The translations under genes were made by a program, and so were the position numbers. Positions 33,403 to 42,084 of a stretch of 64,000 nucleotides of DNA are shown here, one piece after another. The notes beneath the pieces are model-generated. The model saw only the letters and a program-made list of their open reading frames with translations, was not told the origin of the DNA and made no database searches. Within the stretch, counting starts at the first letter, position 1, and each line of letters begins with the position of its first letter. The DNA is from UBA1479 sp040221095 (GTDB lineage: Bacteria; Pseudomonadota; Alphaproteobacteria; Rhodospirillales; Casp-alpha2): NCBI GenBank assembly GCA_040221095.1, contig JAVJVP010000013.1:124001-188000 (forward strand), read 5' to 3'.

Positions 33403-35139
33403 TCACCGGCCGCCGTCGCCCATGACCACGCCCTCGCGCCGCCGGTCGGCGCCACCGGTCAGGCCGTCCCGGGTGCGCAGAATGCCCTGCAGGCCGCTGA
33501 TCATGCGACCGACCTCGACCTGATGGCCCATGGCCTTCAGGTCGGCGATGGCCGGGATCAATTTTTCCTCGACCTCCGTCGCCCCGCCCCGGTTCATGAC
33601 ATGGGGCAGGTCGACCGCGCCCTGCATGTCCAGGTTCCAGGCCAGCACGCCCAACACGGCCCGCGCCGTATAGCCGATGATGCGCGACCCGCCGGGCGAG
33701 CCGACGGCCATTTTGAACCGGCCGTCCCGGTCCAGGACAATGGTCGGCGACATACTGGACCGCGGCCGCTTGCCGGGGGCGACCCGGTTGGGTGCCGGCT
33801 TGCCCCGCCATTCCGGGCGGAAGGAAAAGTCCGTCAATTCGTTGTTCAACAGAAAACCCCGCACCATCAGGCGCGCGCCGAAGGCGCTTTCCACCGTGGT
33901 GGTGAAGGAGATCGCGTTTCCGAAGCGGTCGGCGATGCTCATATGCGCCGTCGACAGGCCTTTCAGGGGATCGTCCGGCCCTTGGTAGGCGGCCTCGGCC
34001 CCCGGCGGGTGACCCGGGTCGATCAGCCCGTCCATGGCCTTATGGGGATCGATCAGCTTGGCCCGTTCGGCGAGATAGCCCGGATCGACCATGCCCATTG
34101 TCGGGACCGCGACGAAATCACTGTCGCCCACATAGGCGGCGCGGTCGGCGAAGGCCAGGCGTTCGGCCTCGGCGATCAGGTGCAGCGCCCGGGCGCTCAC
34201 CGGCCCCGTGGCGGCGAGGGGGAAATGATTAAGCAGGCCCAGGGTTTGGGCCACGGCCAGCCCGCCCGATGACGGCGGCCCCATGCCGCAGACTTTGTAT
34301 TCGCCGTAGGGGGCGCAGACCGCGGGGCGTTTCTTGGCTTGGTAGGCCGATATGTCGGCCAGGGTCATGACCGCGGGATGAACGGGGGCGTTGGTCACGG
34401 CCTCGGCCATGGCGCGGGCAAGGTCGCCGGAATAGAAGGCGGCGGCGCCCTGTTCCGCAATGATGCTCAGCGTGTCGGCCAGGTCCGGGTTGTTCAGGAT
34501 CGTGCCGGCGGGCTTGGGCGCCTCACCATCGAAGAAATAGGCCTTGGTCGCAGGCATCTTGCGCAGATGCCGGTCTCCCGCGATCTGCCGCGCCAGCCGC
34601 TCGGAAATGGGGAAGCCGTCCCGCGCCAGCCGGATCGCCGGCTGGAACAGCCGCGCCCAGGGCAGGCGGCCGTGGTCCTTGTGCGCCATTTCCAGCATGC
34701 GGACGACGCCCGGCACGCCCACGGCGCGGCCGCCCAGGATGGCGTCGCGGTAGGGGATGGGGCCGCCCCGGGTGTCCAGGAACATGTCCTGCCGGGCGGA
34801 CGCCGGGGCCGTTTCCCGCCCGTCGTAGGTTTCGATGGTGTTCGTTCTGCCGTCGAAGCGGACCAGGAACCCGCCGCCGCCGATGCCCGACGACTGGGGT
34901 TCGACCAGGGTCATGACCATCTGCGCCGCGATGGCCGCATCCACGGCGCCGCCGCCGTCGTTGAGCATGTCGAGCGCCGCCCGGGCGGCCAGCGGATGGC
35001 TGACCGAAACGGCATGGCTGCGGTAGGTCTCCCCGATCCACGGGCGGGTCGGGTCGGGGGCCGTCGGCGGCGGGCCGGCGACGCAGCCGGCCAACAGGAA
35101 CATCAGGGAAAATGCGGAAAAGCGGGGAAATCGCTGCAT
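33403..35139 (-). CDS. ggt: Gamma-glutamyltransferase (lipoprotein)
   Basis: A 578-residue Ntn hydrolase. The first 19 residues form a lipoprotein signal with LLAGC at the cleavage site, so it is probably membrane-anchored in the periplasm. The autoprocessing and catalytic threonine is Thr397 in GLSTAHMSIADRFGN. The small-subunit motifs ELTDFSF, RPRSSMSPTIV and GSPGGSRII follow. The enzyme splits gamma-glutamyl bonds such as that in glutathione. The Ala after the catalytic Thr, with His next, is a mild variant of the usual T-T/S-H. Confidence 0.93.
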   Translation of the reverse strand: MQRFPRFSAFSLMFLLAGCVAGPPPTAPDPTRPWIGETYRSHAVSVSHPLAARAALDMLNDGGGAVDAAIAAQMVMTLVEPQSSGIGGGGFLVRFDGRTNTIETYDGRETAPASARQDMFLDTRGGPIPYRDAILGGRAVGVPGVVRMLEMAHKDHGRLPWARLFQPAIRLARDGFPISERLARQIAGDRHLRKMPATKAYFFDGEAPKPAGTILNNPDLADTLSIIAEQGAAAFYSGDLARAMAEAVTNAPVHPAVMTLADISAYQAKKRPAVCAPYGEYKVCGMGPPSSGGLAVAQTLGLLNHFPLAATGPVSARALHLIAEAERLAFADRAAYVGDSDFVAVPTMGMVDPGYLAERAKLIDPHKAMDGLIDPGHPPGAEAAYQGPDDPLKGLSTAHMSIADRFGNAISFTTTVESAFGARLMVRGFLLNNELTDFSFRPEWRGKPAPNRVAPGKRPRSSMSPTIVLDRDGRFKMAVGSPGGSRIIGYTARAVLGVLAWNLDMQGAVDLPHVMNRGGATEVEEKLIPAIADLKAMGHQVEVGRMISGLQGILRTRDGLTGGADRRREGVVMGDGGR

Positions 35140-35187
35140 GACACCCTACATGTAGCCCACGGGCGCCGGGCGGTCCATCGCCGCTAT

Positions 35188-35215
35188 TTGACCGGCTGCC
35201 CCGGTCTGTTACAGT
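35188..35215 (+). promoter_or_regulatory. Probable sigma-70 promoter of panBC
   Basis: TTGACC (35188-35193) and TACAGT (35210-35215) are separated by 16 bases, placing transcription start about 30 bases before the panB ATG at 35253. Confidence 0.5.
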
Positions 35216-35252
35216 CCCGCGCTCCTTCCCAAACAACCTTGCCGAGGCTGGC

Positions 35253-36068
35253 ATGGCGCGCATCACCGTCGAAGATATCAAGTCCCGCAAAGTGGCCAAG
35301 GGCGCGGCTCCCATCGTGTCGCTGACCGCCTATACCCAACCCATGGCCAAGTTCCTGGACCCGCACTGCGATTTCCTGCTGGTCGGGGATTCCCTGGCCA
35401 TGGTCGTCTACGGCCTGGAAACCACGCGCGGGGTGACCATCGAAATCATGTGCGCCCACGGCCGCGCCGTGACCCGGGGCGCGAAACAGGCCCTGGTCGT
35501 GGTCGACCTGCCCCAGGGCACCTATGAGGATTCTCCGGCCCAGGCCGTCGCCTCGGCCAAGCGGGTGATCGACGAGACCGAGGCCCAGGCGGTGAAGTTG
35601 GAAGGCGGCGTGGAGATGGCCGACACGGTGGCCGCCATCGTCGCCTCCGGCGTGCCCGTGCTGGGCCATGTCGGCCTGTTGCCGCAAAAGGCCGAACACC
35701 GGGGGGCGTTCAAGATTCAGGGCCGCGACGACGAGGGCGCCAAGAAGGTCATCGCCGACGCCCTGGCCATCGACGCCGCCGGCGCCTTCGCCATGGTCGT
35801 CGAGGGTACGGTCGAGCCCGTGGCCCGCGACCTGACGGAACAGGTATCGATCCCGACCATCGGCATCGGCGCCTCGCCTGTCTGCGATGGGCAGATTCTG
35901 GTGACCGAGGACATGCTGGGCCTGTTCGCCGACTTCACGCCCAAGTTCGTGCGCAAATACGCCAAGCTGGGTGACGCCATCGAGCTGGCGGTAAAGGAAT
36001 ACGCAAAGGACGTCCGCTCGGGCGCCTTCCCGGGCCTGGAGCACTGCTTCGGGGTTGAAAAGAAGTAG
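35253..36068 (+). CDS. panB: 3-methyl-2-oxobutanoate hydroxymethyltransferase
   Basis: A 271-residue enzyme that adds a hydroxymethyl group from methylenetetrahydrofolate to ketoisovalerate, the first step to pantothenate. Conserved motifs: VGDSLAMVVYG in the metal site, KLEGG, GHVGLLPQ, IPTIGIGASPVCDGQILVTEDMLG and the final YAKDVRSGAFPGLEHCF. The gene is complete. Its stop is three bases before panC, so they form an operon. Confidence 0.97.
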   Translation: MARITVEDIKSRKVAKGAAPIVSLTAYTQPMAKFLDPHCDFLLVGDSLAMVVYGLETTRGVTIEIMCAHGRAVTRGAKQALVVVDLPQGTYEDSPAQAVASAKRVIDETEAQAVKLEGGVEMADTVAAIVASGVPVLGHVGLLPQKAEHRGAFKIQGRDDEGAKKVIADALAIDAAGAFAMVVEGTVEPVARDLTEQVSIPTIGIGASPVCDGQILVTEDMLGLFADFTPKFVRKYAKLGDAIELAVKEYAKDVRSGAFPGLEHCFGVEKK

Positions 36069-36071
36069 GCC

Positions 36072-36926
36072 ATGGGCGCGGCATCCCGGCTCGACACCGT
36101 CCGCACCATCGCCGATTTGCGCGCCCGCGTCTCAACCTGGCGCGCCGAGGGCCAGCGCATCGGCCTGGTGCCGACCATGGGCGCGCTGCACGCGGGCCAT
36201 GTGTCGCTGGTCGAGAATTCGGTCGCCCGCTGCGACAGGACGGTGGTGACCCTGTTCGTCAATCCGACCCAGTTCGGGCCCAAGGAGGATTTCTCCGTCT
36301 ACCCCCGGGATGAGGCCCGCGACGCGGCCCTGGTCGCCGCCGAGGGCGCGGACCTTCTGTTCGCCCCAACCGTCGACGAGGTCTATCCCGGCGGGCATTC
36401 GACCAAGGTCCATGTCGGCGGGCTGGGCGACGTGCTGGAGGGCGAATGCCGCCCCGGCTTTTTCACCGGCGTCGCCACGGTGGTCACCAAGCTGTTGCTG
36501 CAGGCCCTGCCCGACGAGGCGTTTTTCGGGGAAAAGGATTACCAGCAGCTGCAGGTCATCAAGAAGCTGATCCGCGATCTCGACATTCCCGTCACCGCGA
36601 CGGGGGTCCAGACCGTGCGCGAGACCGACGGCCTGGCCCTGTCGTCGCGCAACGCCTATCTGACTCCGGCCGAACGGGCAACGGCGCCGGTGCTGCATGG
36701 CACCCTCGCCCAGGTCGCCGAACAGGTCGGGCGCGGCGAGGACCCGCGCGTTCAGGAGAAATGGGCCAGGGGCCAATTGGAGCGCGCCGGTTTCTGGCAG
36801 GTCGATTATGTGACGGTGCGGGACGCCGTGACATTGGACGAGGTCCCGGACGCGTCGCGCCCGGCGCGGGTTCTGGCGGCGGCATGGCTTGGCAAGGCGC
36901 GGCTGATCGACAACGTCGCGGTGTGA
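36072..36926 (+). CDS. panC: Pantothenate synthetase
   Basis: A 284-residue ATP-dependent ligase that joins pantoate and beta-alanine. Nucleotide-site motifs are intact: VPTMGALHAGHVSLVE, FVNPTQFGPKEDFSVYPR, FGEKDYQQLQVI and ALSSRNAYL. No aspartate decarboxylase gene (panD) is close by. The stop codon overlaps a 16-base palindrome shared with the stop of the convergent PAS gene. Confidence 0.97.
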   Translation: MGAASRLDTVRTIADLRARVSTWRAEGQRIGLVPTMGALHAGHVSLVENSVARCDRTVVTLFVNPTQFGPKEDFSVYPRDEARDAALVAAEGADLLFAPTVDEVYPGGHSTKVHVGGLGDVLEGECRPGFFTGVATVVTKLLLQALPDEAFFGEKDYQQLQVIKKLIRDLDIPVTATGVQTVRETDGLALSSRNAYLTPAERATAPVLHGTLAQVAEQVGRGEDPRVQEKWARGQLERAGFWQVDYVTVRDAVTLDEVPDASRPARVLAAAWLGKARLIDNVAV

Positions 36927-36936
36927 CGGCCGGCCG

Positions 36937-37467
36937 TCAGTCGAAATCGTCCGGCCAGATAAACCCGAAATGATAGGCGGAGATGATGTGCCGCACGCCG
37001 TCGCCGTCGCCCCATAGGGGCAGGTGGACCAGTTCGAACGGCAGGCTCTTCTGTTCCGGCATGGTGGCGATGAACCCACGCACCATTTCCGGCTTCGTGG
37101 TCTTGACCAGGCGGTTGTAACGATGCTGAACGGTGCGGCGCATCTGCGCCGGTTGATAGGCGGTGACGTGTTTGTAGGTCCCGTCGAATCCCAGGCCGTC
37201 GGTCACGGCCGTTCCCCAGAACCGATTGACGTAATCCTTGCCGCCGTCGACCACGTCCTTGACCACCAGATGGTGGGCGATCTTGTAGAGGTCCATCAGT
37301 TTGACACTGTCCCATCGGGGGTGGGCGCCGTCGCGGTCGGCGATATCCCGCCAGTACGCGATCAGCGCCAGGCAGACGGGAGAGCGGCAAAGCGCAATAT
37401 CACCTTCGACCCGGACAACGGATAAATCGGCGTCCGCGGGGATGCGGTCGTCAGAAAACTCGATCAT
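36937..37467 (-). CDS. PAS_5 family PAS domain protein
   Basis: A 176-residue protein of the alphaproteobacterial PAS_5 family. The family pattern is seen as LIAYWRDIADRDGAHPRWDS, then LYKIAHHLVVKDVVDGGKDYVNRFWGTAV and a final beta-sheet with FELVHLPLWGDGDGVRHIIS. It has no output domain, so it may sense a ligand or bind a partner. It faces panC tail to tail. Confidence 0.8.
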   Translation of the reverse strand: MIEFSDDRIPADADLSVVRVEGDIALCRSPVCLALIAYWRDIADRDGAHPRWDSVKLMDLYKIAHHLVVKDVVDGGKDYVNRFWGTAVTDGLGFDGTYKHVTAYQPAQMRRTVQHRYNRLVKTTKPEMVRGFIATMPEQKSLPFELVHLPLWGDGDGVRHIISAYHFGFIWPDDFD

Positions 37468-37574
37468 GCAATTACGATAGAGTTTTGGGGCTTAGGTCGG
37501 AAGATGGACCAATGGTCAGGTTGCAACCGCGTTTTATTCTCGGGTGCGGCGGTCACGGCAATAGGGAGGGCCTG

Positions 37575-38831
37575 CTATTGCCCGTATCTGGCGGCGGTCA
37601 GGCCGTCGATGGCAATCTCCGGCGGCCGGCCCAGCACCAGATCGGCGACCAGCCGTCCCGACCCGCAGGCCATGGTCCAGCCCAAGGTGCCGTGGCCCGA
37701 GTTGATGAACAGGTTGTCGTAGACCGTGGGTCCGATGACCGGCGTGCCGTCGGGGGTCATGGGGCGCAGGCCGGTCCAACCCTCCGCCCGCGACACGTCG
37801 CCGCCCTTGGGAAACAGGTCGGTCACGACATGGCGCACGGTATCGGTCGCATGCAACCCCAGATATTTGTCGTAGCCGATGATTTCCGCCTGCCCGGCGA
37901 CCCGGATGCGGTCGCCCAGGCGGGTGATCGCGACCTTGTGGGTTTCGTCCATGATGGTCGAGCGGGGGGCGGCGTCCGGGTCGGTCACCGGCAGGGTGAT
38001 GGAATAGCCCTTGATCGGATAGATCGGCACCTTGATGCCGACGGTGTTCAGAACCACGGGGGCATAGGGACCCAGGGCGCAGACATAGCGGTCGGCGGTC
38101 TCCCGCCCCTGCGTCGTATCCACGCCGACGATCCGCATGCGGTCACGGGCCAGGCCGTCGATCGTCACGCCGTAGCGGAAGTCGACGCCCAGTTTCCGGG
38201 CCTGTTCGGCCAGGGCAAGGGTGAACATGCGGCAATCGCCGGTGCGGTCGGCGGTCAGGCGCAGGCCGCCCACGAACTTGTCGGCGACATGGGCCAGGCC
38301 CGGTTCGGCGGCGATGCAGCCGTCGCGGTCGAGAACTTCGAACGGCGAATTGAATTCCGTGAGCACGTCGCGGTCCGCCGACGACGCCGCGACCTGCTTT
38401 TCCGTGCGGAACAGCTGCAGGGTGCCCATTTCCCGCTGGTCGAAGTTCAGAGGGAGATCCGCCATCAGCTCGGTCAGGGCGTCGCGGCTGTAGTTGGAGA
38501 TGCGCACCATGCGGCTTTTGTTGATGCGGTAGTCGCGCGCGTTGCAGTTCATGATCAGGCGCGTGCACCATCCCCACATGGTCGGGCTGATCAAGGGGTG
38601 CAGGATCAGCGGCCGGTACTTCATCAGGATCCACTTGATGGCCTTGCGCGGCACGCCGGGGGCGGCCCAGGGCGAGGTCATGCCATAGGACAGTTCGCCC
38701 GCGTTGGCGAAACTGGTTTCCATGCCGGGGCCGGGCTGGCGGTCGAGCACCAGAACCTCGGCGCCCTGCTTGGCCAGGTAGTAGGCCGTGGTGACGCCGA
38801 TGACGCCGGCGCCGAGGACGATGACCTTCAT
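37575..38831 (-). CDS. dadA: D-amino acid dehydrogenase, small subunit type (DadA-like)
   Basis: A 418-residue FAD-dependent dehydrogenase. The FAD site VIVLGAGVIGVTTAYYLAKQG is at the start, SFANAGELSYGMTSPWAAPG is the DadA-specific stretch, and GWTGLRPMTPDGTPVIGP with SGHGTLGWTMACGSG close the protein. DadA oxidises D-amino acids such as D-alanine to keto acids and feeds electrons to quinones. No alanine racemase gene is adjacent, so the substrate is open. The ATG at 38831 starts directly at the dinucleotide fold. Confidence 0.93.
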   Translation of the reverse strand: MKVIVLGAGVIGVTTAYYLAKQGAEVLVLDRQPGPGMETSFANAGELSYGMTSPWAAPGVPRKAIKWILMKYRPLILHPLISPTMWGWCTRLIMNCNARDYRINKSRMVRISNYSRDALTELMADLPLNFDQREMGTLQLFRTEKQVAASSADRDVLTEFNSPFEVLDRDGCIAAEPGLAHVADKFVGGLRLTADRTGDCRMFTLALAEQARKLGVDFRYGVTIDGLARDRMRIVGVDTTQGRETADRYVCALGPYAPVVLNTVGIKVPIYPIKGYSITLPVTDPDAAPRSTIMDETHKVAITRLGDRIRVAGQAEIIGYDKYLGLHATDTVRHVVTDLFPKGGDVSRAEGWTGLRPMTPDGTPVIGPTVYDNLFINSGHGTLGWTMACGSGRLVADLVLGRPPEIAIDGLTAARYGQ

Positions 38832-38944
38832 GGCGGAACCCTTGTCCTGCCTGTGCACCTGCGGATCATACGGCGTCTTGGCCGGGGGCCTGAATAGCCA
38901 ACGTTGCTGGATTTGCGGCACCAGATCCGCTGTTGGGGCGGGGC

Positions 38945-40144
38945 TCAGGCGTAATGGGCGGCGATGGCGCGGCGCATGATCAGGCAGAGCGGCAGGGGCA
39001 GCAGGATGGTCGCCGCCATGGCCAGCATGGCCGTGGTCAGGCCGTAGGTGTCGCCGACGAGTCCGAAGACCATGGGGCCCAGGATCATCGCGGCCGTGGC
39101 GATGGAATAGATCACCGCGAACCCGCGCGCCTGGCGTTGCGGCTCGATCAGGTCGCCGACGGCGCCGTAGGTGATGGAGGAACTGCCCTGCAGCGCCATG
39201 CCCAGCACCGGCAGCAGGAAATAGGCCGGAAGCGTCGGCAGCAGCAGAACGGCGACGATGCCCAGGGCGGTCAAAATTTCGATCAGCACCAGGGAGCGGA
39301 CGGCGCCCAGTTTTTCCGCCAGGAACCCGCAGCCGAACTTGCCGAAGGCGCCGCCGGCAAGGGTCAGCACCACGGCGAAGGCGCCGAGCGCCGTCGGAAC
39401 CTCCTTTTCGATCATCAGGAAGGCGACGAAGGTCAGGAACCCGCCCTGCACCACCGTATCCAGCAGCACGATGGCGCATAGCGCCGCGAAGGCGCCCTTG
39501 TCGCGGATGCCCCAGCCGCCGATTGGGCCCTGGCCGCCGTCGCTTTCGGCGGGTTTCGGCCCCATGCCCGCGCCGGCGCGGCCAAGCACGGCGAAGATGA
39601 TCAGCCCCGCCGCCATGGTGGCGGCGCCGAAGGCCAGCGTCATGTCCTGCCAGGCGACGCCCGCGCCGATCGACAGAGTGAACAGGCCGGCGAAGGTCAG
39701 CTTGCCCACGTCGCCGAAGGAATTGTAGGTGCCCAGCGCCGCGCGCCGGCCCTGGTTGCCGAACACGGTGCTGACCAGGGTGGAACACAATGTGTGCTGG
39801 AACCCGCCGCCGATCCCGGCGAACAGCAGGACGACGACCACGGCCGTGAAGCCGTCGGCCCCGGCCAGGGCGATGTAGCCAGCCCCCGCGGCCAGCAGGC
39901 CGAAGGCGATGGGGATGCGTTCGCCGATGCGCTCCGACAGCATGCCCGACGGCAATTCGAAGGCCGTCATGGCGGCGCGGTTGGCGGCGCGGATGATGCC
40001 GACCTGGGCATAGGTCATGCCGAAGGACTGCGCCAGCACGGGCAGCAGGACATACAGCAGGTCGGTCAGGCCGTCCTGCAGGCTGTGCGCCGCGCAGCAG
40101 GACGCCAGGGTCGCGCGGCGGCGGGTCTTTTCCCTATGCTCCAC
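38945..40144 (-). CDS. MFS transporter
   Basis: A 399-residue major facilitator with about 12 membrane helices. The loop after helix 2 (LSERIGERIP) and QHTLCSTLVSTVFGNQGRRAALGTYN are typical of the superfamily. The substrate is unknown. The most likely start is a GTG at 40144, which overlaps the last codons of the preceding hydrolase gene by eleven bases. No good ribosome site is seen, so it is probably coupled to that gene. A drug, sugar-acid or lactone efflux role is possible given the hydrolases upstream. Confidence 0.85.
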   Translation of the reverse strand: MEHREKTRRRATLASCCAAHSLQDGLTDLLYVLLPVLAQSFGMTYAQVGIIRAANRAAMTAFELPSGMLSERIGERIPIAFGLLAAGAGYIALAGADGFTAVVVVLLFAGIGGGFQHTLCSTLVSTVFGNQGRRAALGTYNSFGDVGKLTFAGLFTLSIGAGVAWQDMTLAFGAATMAAGLIIFAVLGRAGAGMGPKPAESDGGQGPIGGWGIRDKGAFAALCAIVLLDTVVQGGFLTFVAFLMIEKEVPTALGAFAVVLTLAGGAFGKFGCGFLAEKLGAVRSLVLIEILTALGIVAVLLLPTLPAYFLLPVLGMALQGSSSITYGAVGDLIEPQRQARGFAVIYSIATAAMILGPMVFGLVGDTYGLTTAMLAMAATILLPLPLCLIMRRAIAAHYA

Positions 40145-40934
40145 GGGGCGGAAGGTCCAGACGCGCGACGATGCCCTTGAGGTCGTCCGACGGCGCCGGA
40201 TAACGGTCCATGACCCGGGGGTCGTGGCCGGGCACCACGTGGTCCGGGCTTTGCGCCAGACGCGCGACCTTTTTGTGCCCCTCCAGCATGTCGCCGATAT
40301 GCACCACCGTGGGATAGGGGTTGCGGTCCAGCCAGTTGGCGTAGAGATGCATGGCATCCGACGCCAGCACCACCCAACCCCGTTCCGTCCAGGCCCGCAC
40401 GAACATCATGCCCTGGGTATGGCCGCCGACATGGTGCAGGGTCAGGCCGGGGAACAGGTCTTCGTCGCCGTCATGGAACTCGACCCGGTCTTTGTACAGC
40501 TCGCGCACCAGGCCGCAGACGTCGTCGATGTCGTAGGAATGGCGCAGGGTCGGATAGCGCATGTAGCGGCCGGTGGCGAAGGCCATTTCCCGGTCCTGGA
40601 TGTGGAAGGTCGCCTTGGGAAAGCGGTCCAGGTTGCCGCCGTGGTCGTAGTGCATATGGGTGATGACGACGTCCGTGACCTCGGCGGCGTCGACGCCGAC
40701 CAGTTGCAGGCTGTCCACCGGGCAGCGGTGCCAGGTGCGGCCGCGGCTTTCGGCGGCCTCCTTGGTGAACCCCGTGTCGACGACCACGGTGTGGTTCTGC
40801 GACACGCAGGCCCAGACGTAATAGTCGATGGGATAGGGGGCGTCGTGGGGGTCGGGCACGTTCATGAAATTGCGCGCGGCGGTGCGGGCGTGGGTGCCGT
40901 ACTTGATGGCGTAAAGTTTGTAGGTCTCGGTCAT
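40134..40934 (-). CDS. MBL-fold hydrolase, N-acyl homoserine lactonase-like (copy 2)
   Basis: A 266-residue metallo-beta-lactamase-fold protein. The dinuclear zinc motif is THMHYDHGGN, with further ligands in VGGHTQGM, ASDAMHL and VPGHDPRV. The closest named relatives are AttM/AiiA-like lactonases, but the real substrate is not known. It is about three-quarters identical by eye to the gene directly upstream and lies ten bases after it. This tandem pair leads into an MFS transporter, which it overlaps. Confidence 0.9.
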   Translation of the reverse strand: MTETYKLYAIKYGTHARTAARNFMNVPDPHDAPYPIDYYVWACVSQNHTVVVDTGFTKEAAESRGRTWHRCPVDSLQLVGVDAAEVTDVVITHMHYDHGGNLDRFPKATFHIQDREMAFATGRYMRYPTLRHSYDIDDVCGLVRELYKDRVEFHDGDEDLFPGLTLHHVGGHTQGMMFVRAWTERGWVVLASDAMHLYANWLDRNPYPTVVHIGDMLEGHKKVARLAQSPDHVVPGHDPRVMDRYPAPSDDLKGIVARLDLPPRGA

Positions 40935-40944
40935 GGTCTGTCCC

Positions 40945-41766
40945 TTACGCCGGCGTCGGCTTCAGGGGCGGGACGTCGACCCGCACGACGATGCCGGCAA
41001 GGTCCTCCGAGGGGGCCGGATACATCTCCAGCACCTGGGGGTCGTGGCCGGGCACCACGTGGTCCGGGCTGTCGGCCAGGCGGGCGACCTTCCGGTGGCC
41101 TTCCAGCATGTCGCCGATATGCAGGACCGTGGGGAACGGGTTCTTGTGCCGCCAGTTGGCGAACAGATGCATGGCGTCGGACGCCAGCACGACCCAGCCC
41201 CGCTCGGTCCAGGCGCGCACGAACTGCATGCCCTGGGTATGGCCGCCGACATGGTGCAGGGTCAGGCCGGGAAACAGTTCCTCGTCGCCGTTATGGAACT
41301 CGACCCGGTCCCGGTAAAGCTCGCGCACCAGCTGACACACATCGTCCGGGTCGAAGGAATTGCGCAGCACCGGATAGCGCATGTAGCGCCCGGTGATATA
41401 GGACATTTCCAGGTCCTGGATGTGGAACGTCGCCTTGGGGAACTTGTCGAAGTTGCCGCCGTGGTCGTAGTGCATGTGGGTGACCACCACGTCCGTGACC
41501 TCGGCCGGGTCGACGCCGACCAGTTTCAAGCTTTCCACCGGACAGCGGAACATGGTGCGCCCGCGCCCGCAGCCGGATTTTTCGTTGAAGCCCGTGTCGA
41601 TGACCACGGTGTGGTTCGCCGATTTACAGACCCAGACGAAGTAATCGATGGGATAGGGCGCATCGTGTGGGTCGGGCGGCTGCATGAAATTCTGGGATTG
41701 CGGGCGGGGATCGTGGGTGCCGTACTTGATGGCGTAAAGCTCGTAAGTTTCGCTGGGGTCGGTCAT
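40945..41766 (-). CDS. MBL-fold hydrolase, N-acyl homoserine lactonase-like (copy 1)
   Basis: A 273-residue metallo-beta-lactamase-fold protein with the same zinc motifs as its neighbour (THMHYDHGGN, GGHTQGM, ASDAMHL, PGHDPQV). The ATG at 41766 is used because AGGAGA precedes it and the paralogue begins at the same point; an upstream open extension of 18 codons is not supported. The two copies differ most around residues 15-30 and 60-75, which in the fold are near the substrate pocket. That suggests different substrates. Confidence 0.9.
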   Translation of the reverse strand: MTDPSETYELYAIKYGTHDPRPQSQNFMQPPDPHDAPYPIDYFVWVCKSANHTVVIDTGFNEKSGCGRGRTMFRCPVESLKLVGVDPAEVTDVVVTHMHYDHGGNFDKFPKATFHIQDLEMSYITGRYMRYPVLRNSFDPDDVCQLVRELYRDRVEFHNGDEELFPGLTLHHVGGHTQGMQFVRAWTERGWVVLASDAMHLFANWRHKNPFPTVLHIGDMLEGHRKVARLADSPDHVVPGHDPQVLEMYPAPSEDLAGIVVRVDVPPLKPTPA

Positions 41767-41873
41767 TTTTTGCTGTCTCCTCTTGGCGCAAAGCCTAGGA
41801 CGGCCCCCGCAGCCCCGCAAGGGTCATCGGCGGGGCGGTAGGCGCGGGGCCGCAGGGGTGCTAGACTGCGGCC

Positions 41874-42077
41874 ATGGACAGCCAGGAACTGCTTGCCGCC
41901 ATCAACATGGCGCTCACCGATATGGAAGAGCAGCCGGAGGACATGCACGAGGTTCACCTGCGGCTTCTGGAGCTTCTCGACCGGCTGCGCGCCACGGGGG
42001 CGGAACTGCCGTCCGATCTGGTCGATCTGGAACGGCGCCTGGCCGAGGACGTCGAGGGCGTTAAGCCCAAAAAATGA
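41874..42077 (+). CDS. Small acidic helical protein
   Basis: A 67-residue protein rich in Leu, Glu and Asp: ALTDMEEQPEDMHEVHLRLL, then ELLDRLRATGAELPSDLVDL, ending in a basic VKPKK. It looks like a helical hairpin. I know no domain name. Codon use is normal for the region, and it stands alone on the + strand between minus-strand genes. Confidence 0.65.
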   Translation: MDSQELLAAINMALTDMEEQPEDMHEVHLRLLELLDRLRATGAELPSDLVDLERRLAEDVEGVKPKK

Positions 42078-42084
42078 CGGCGGC

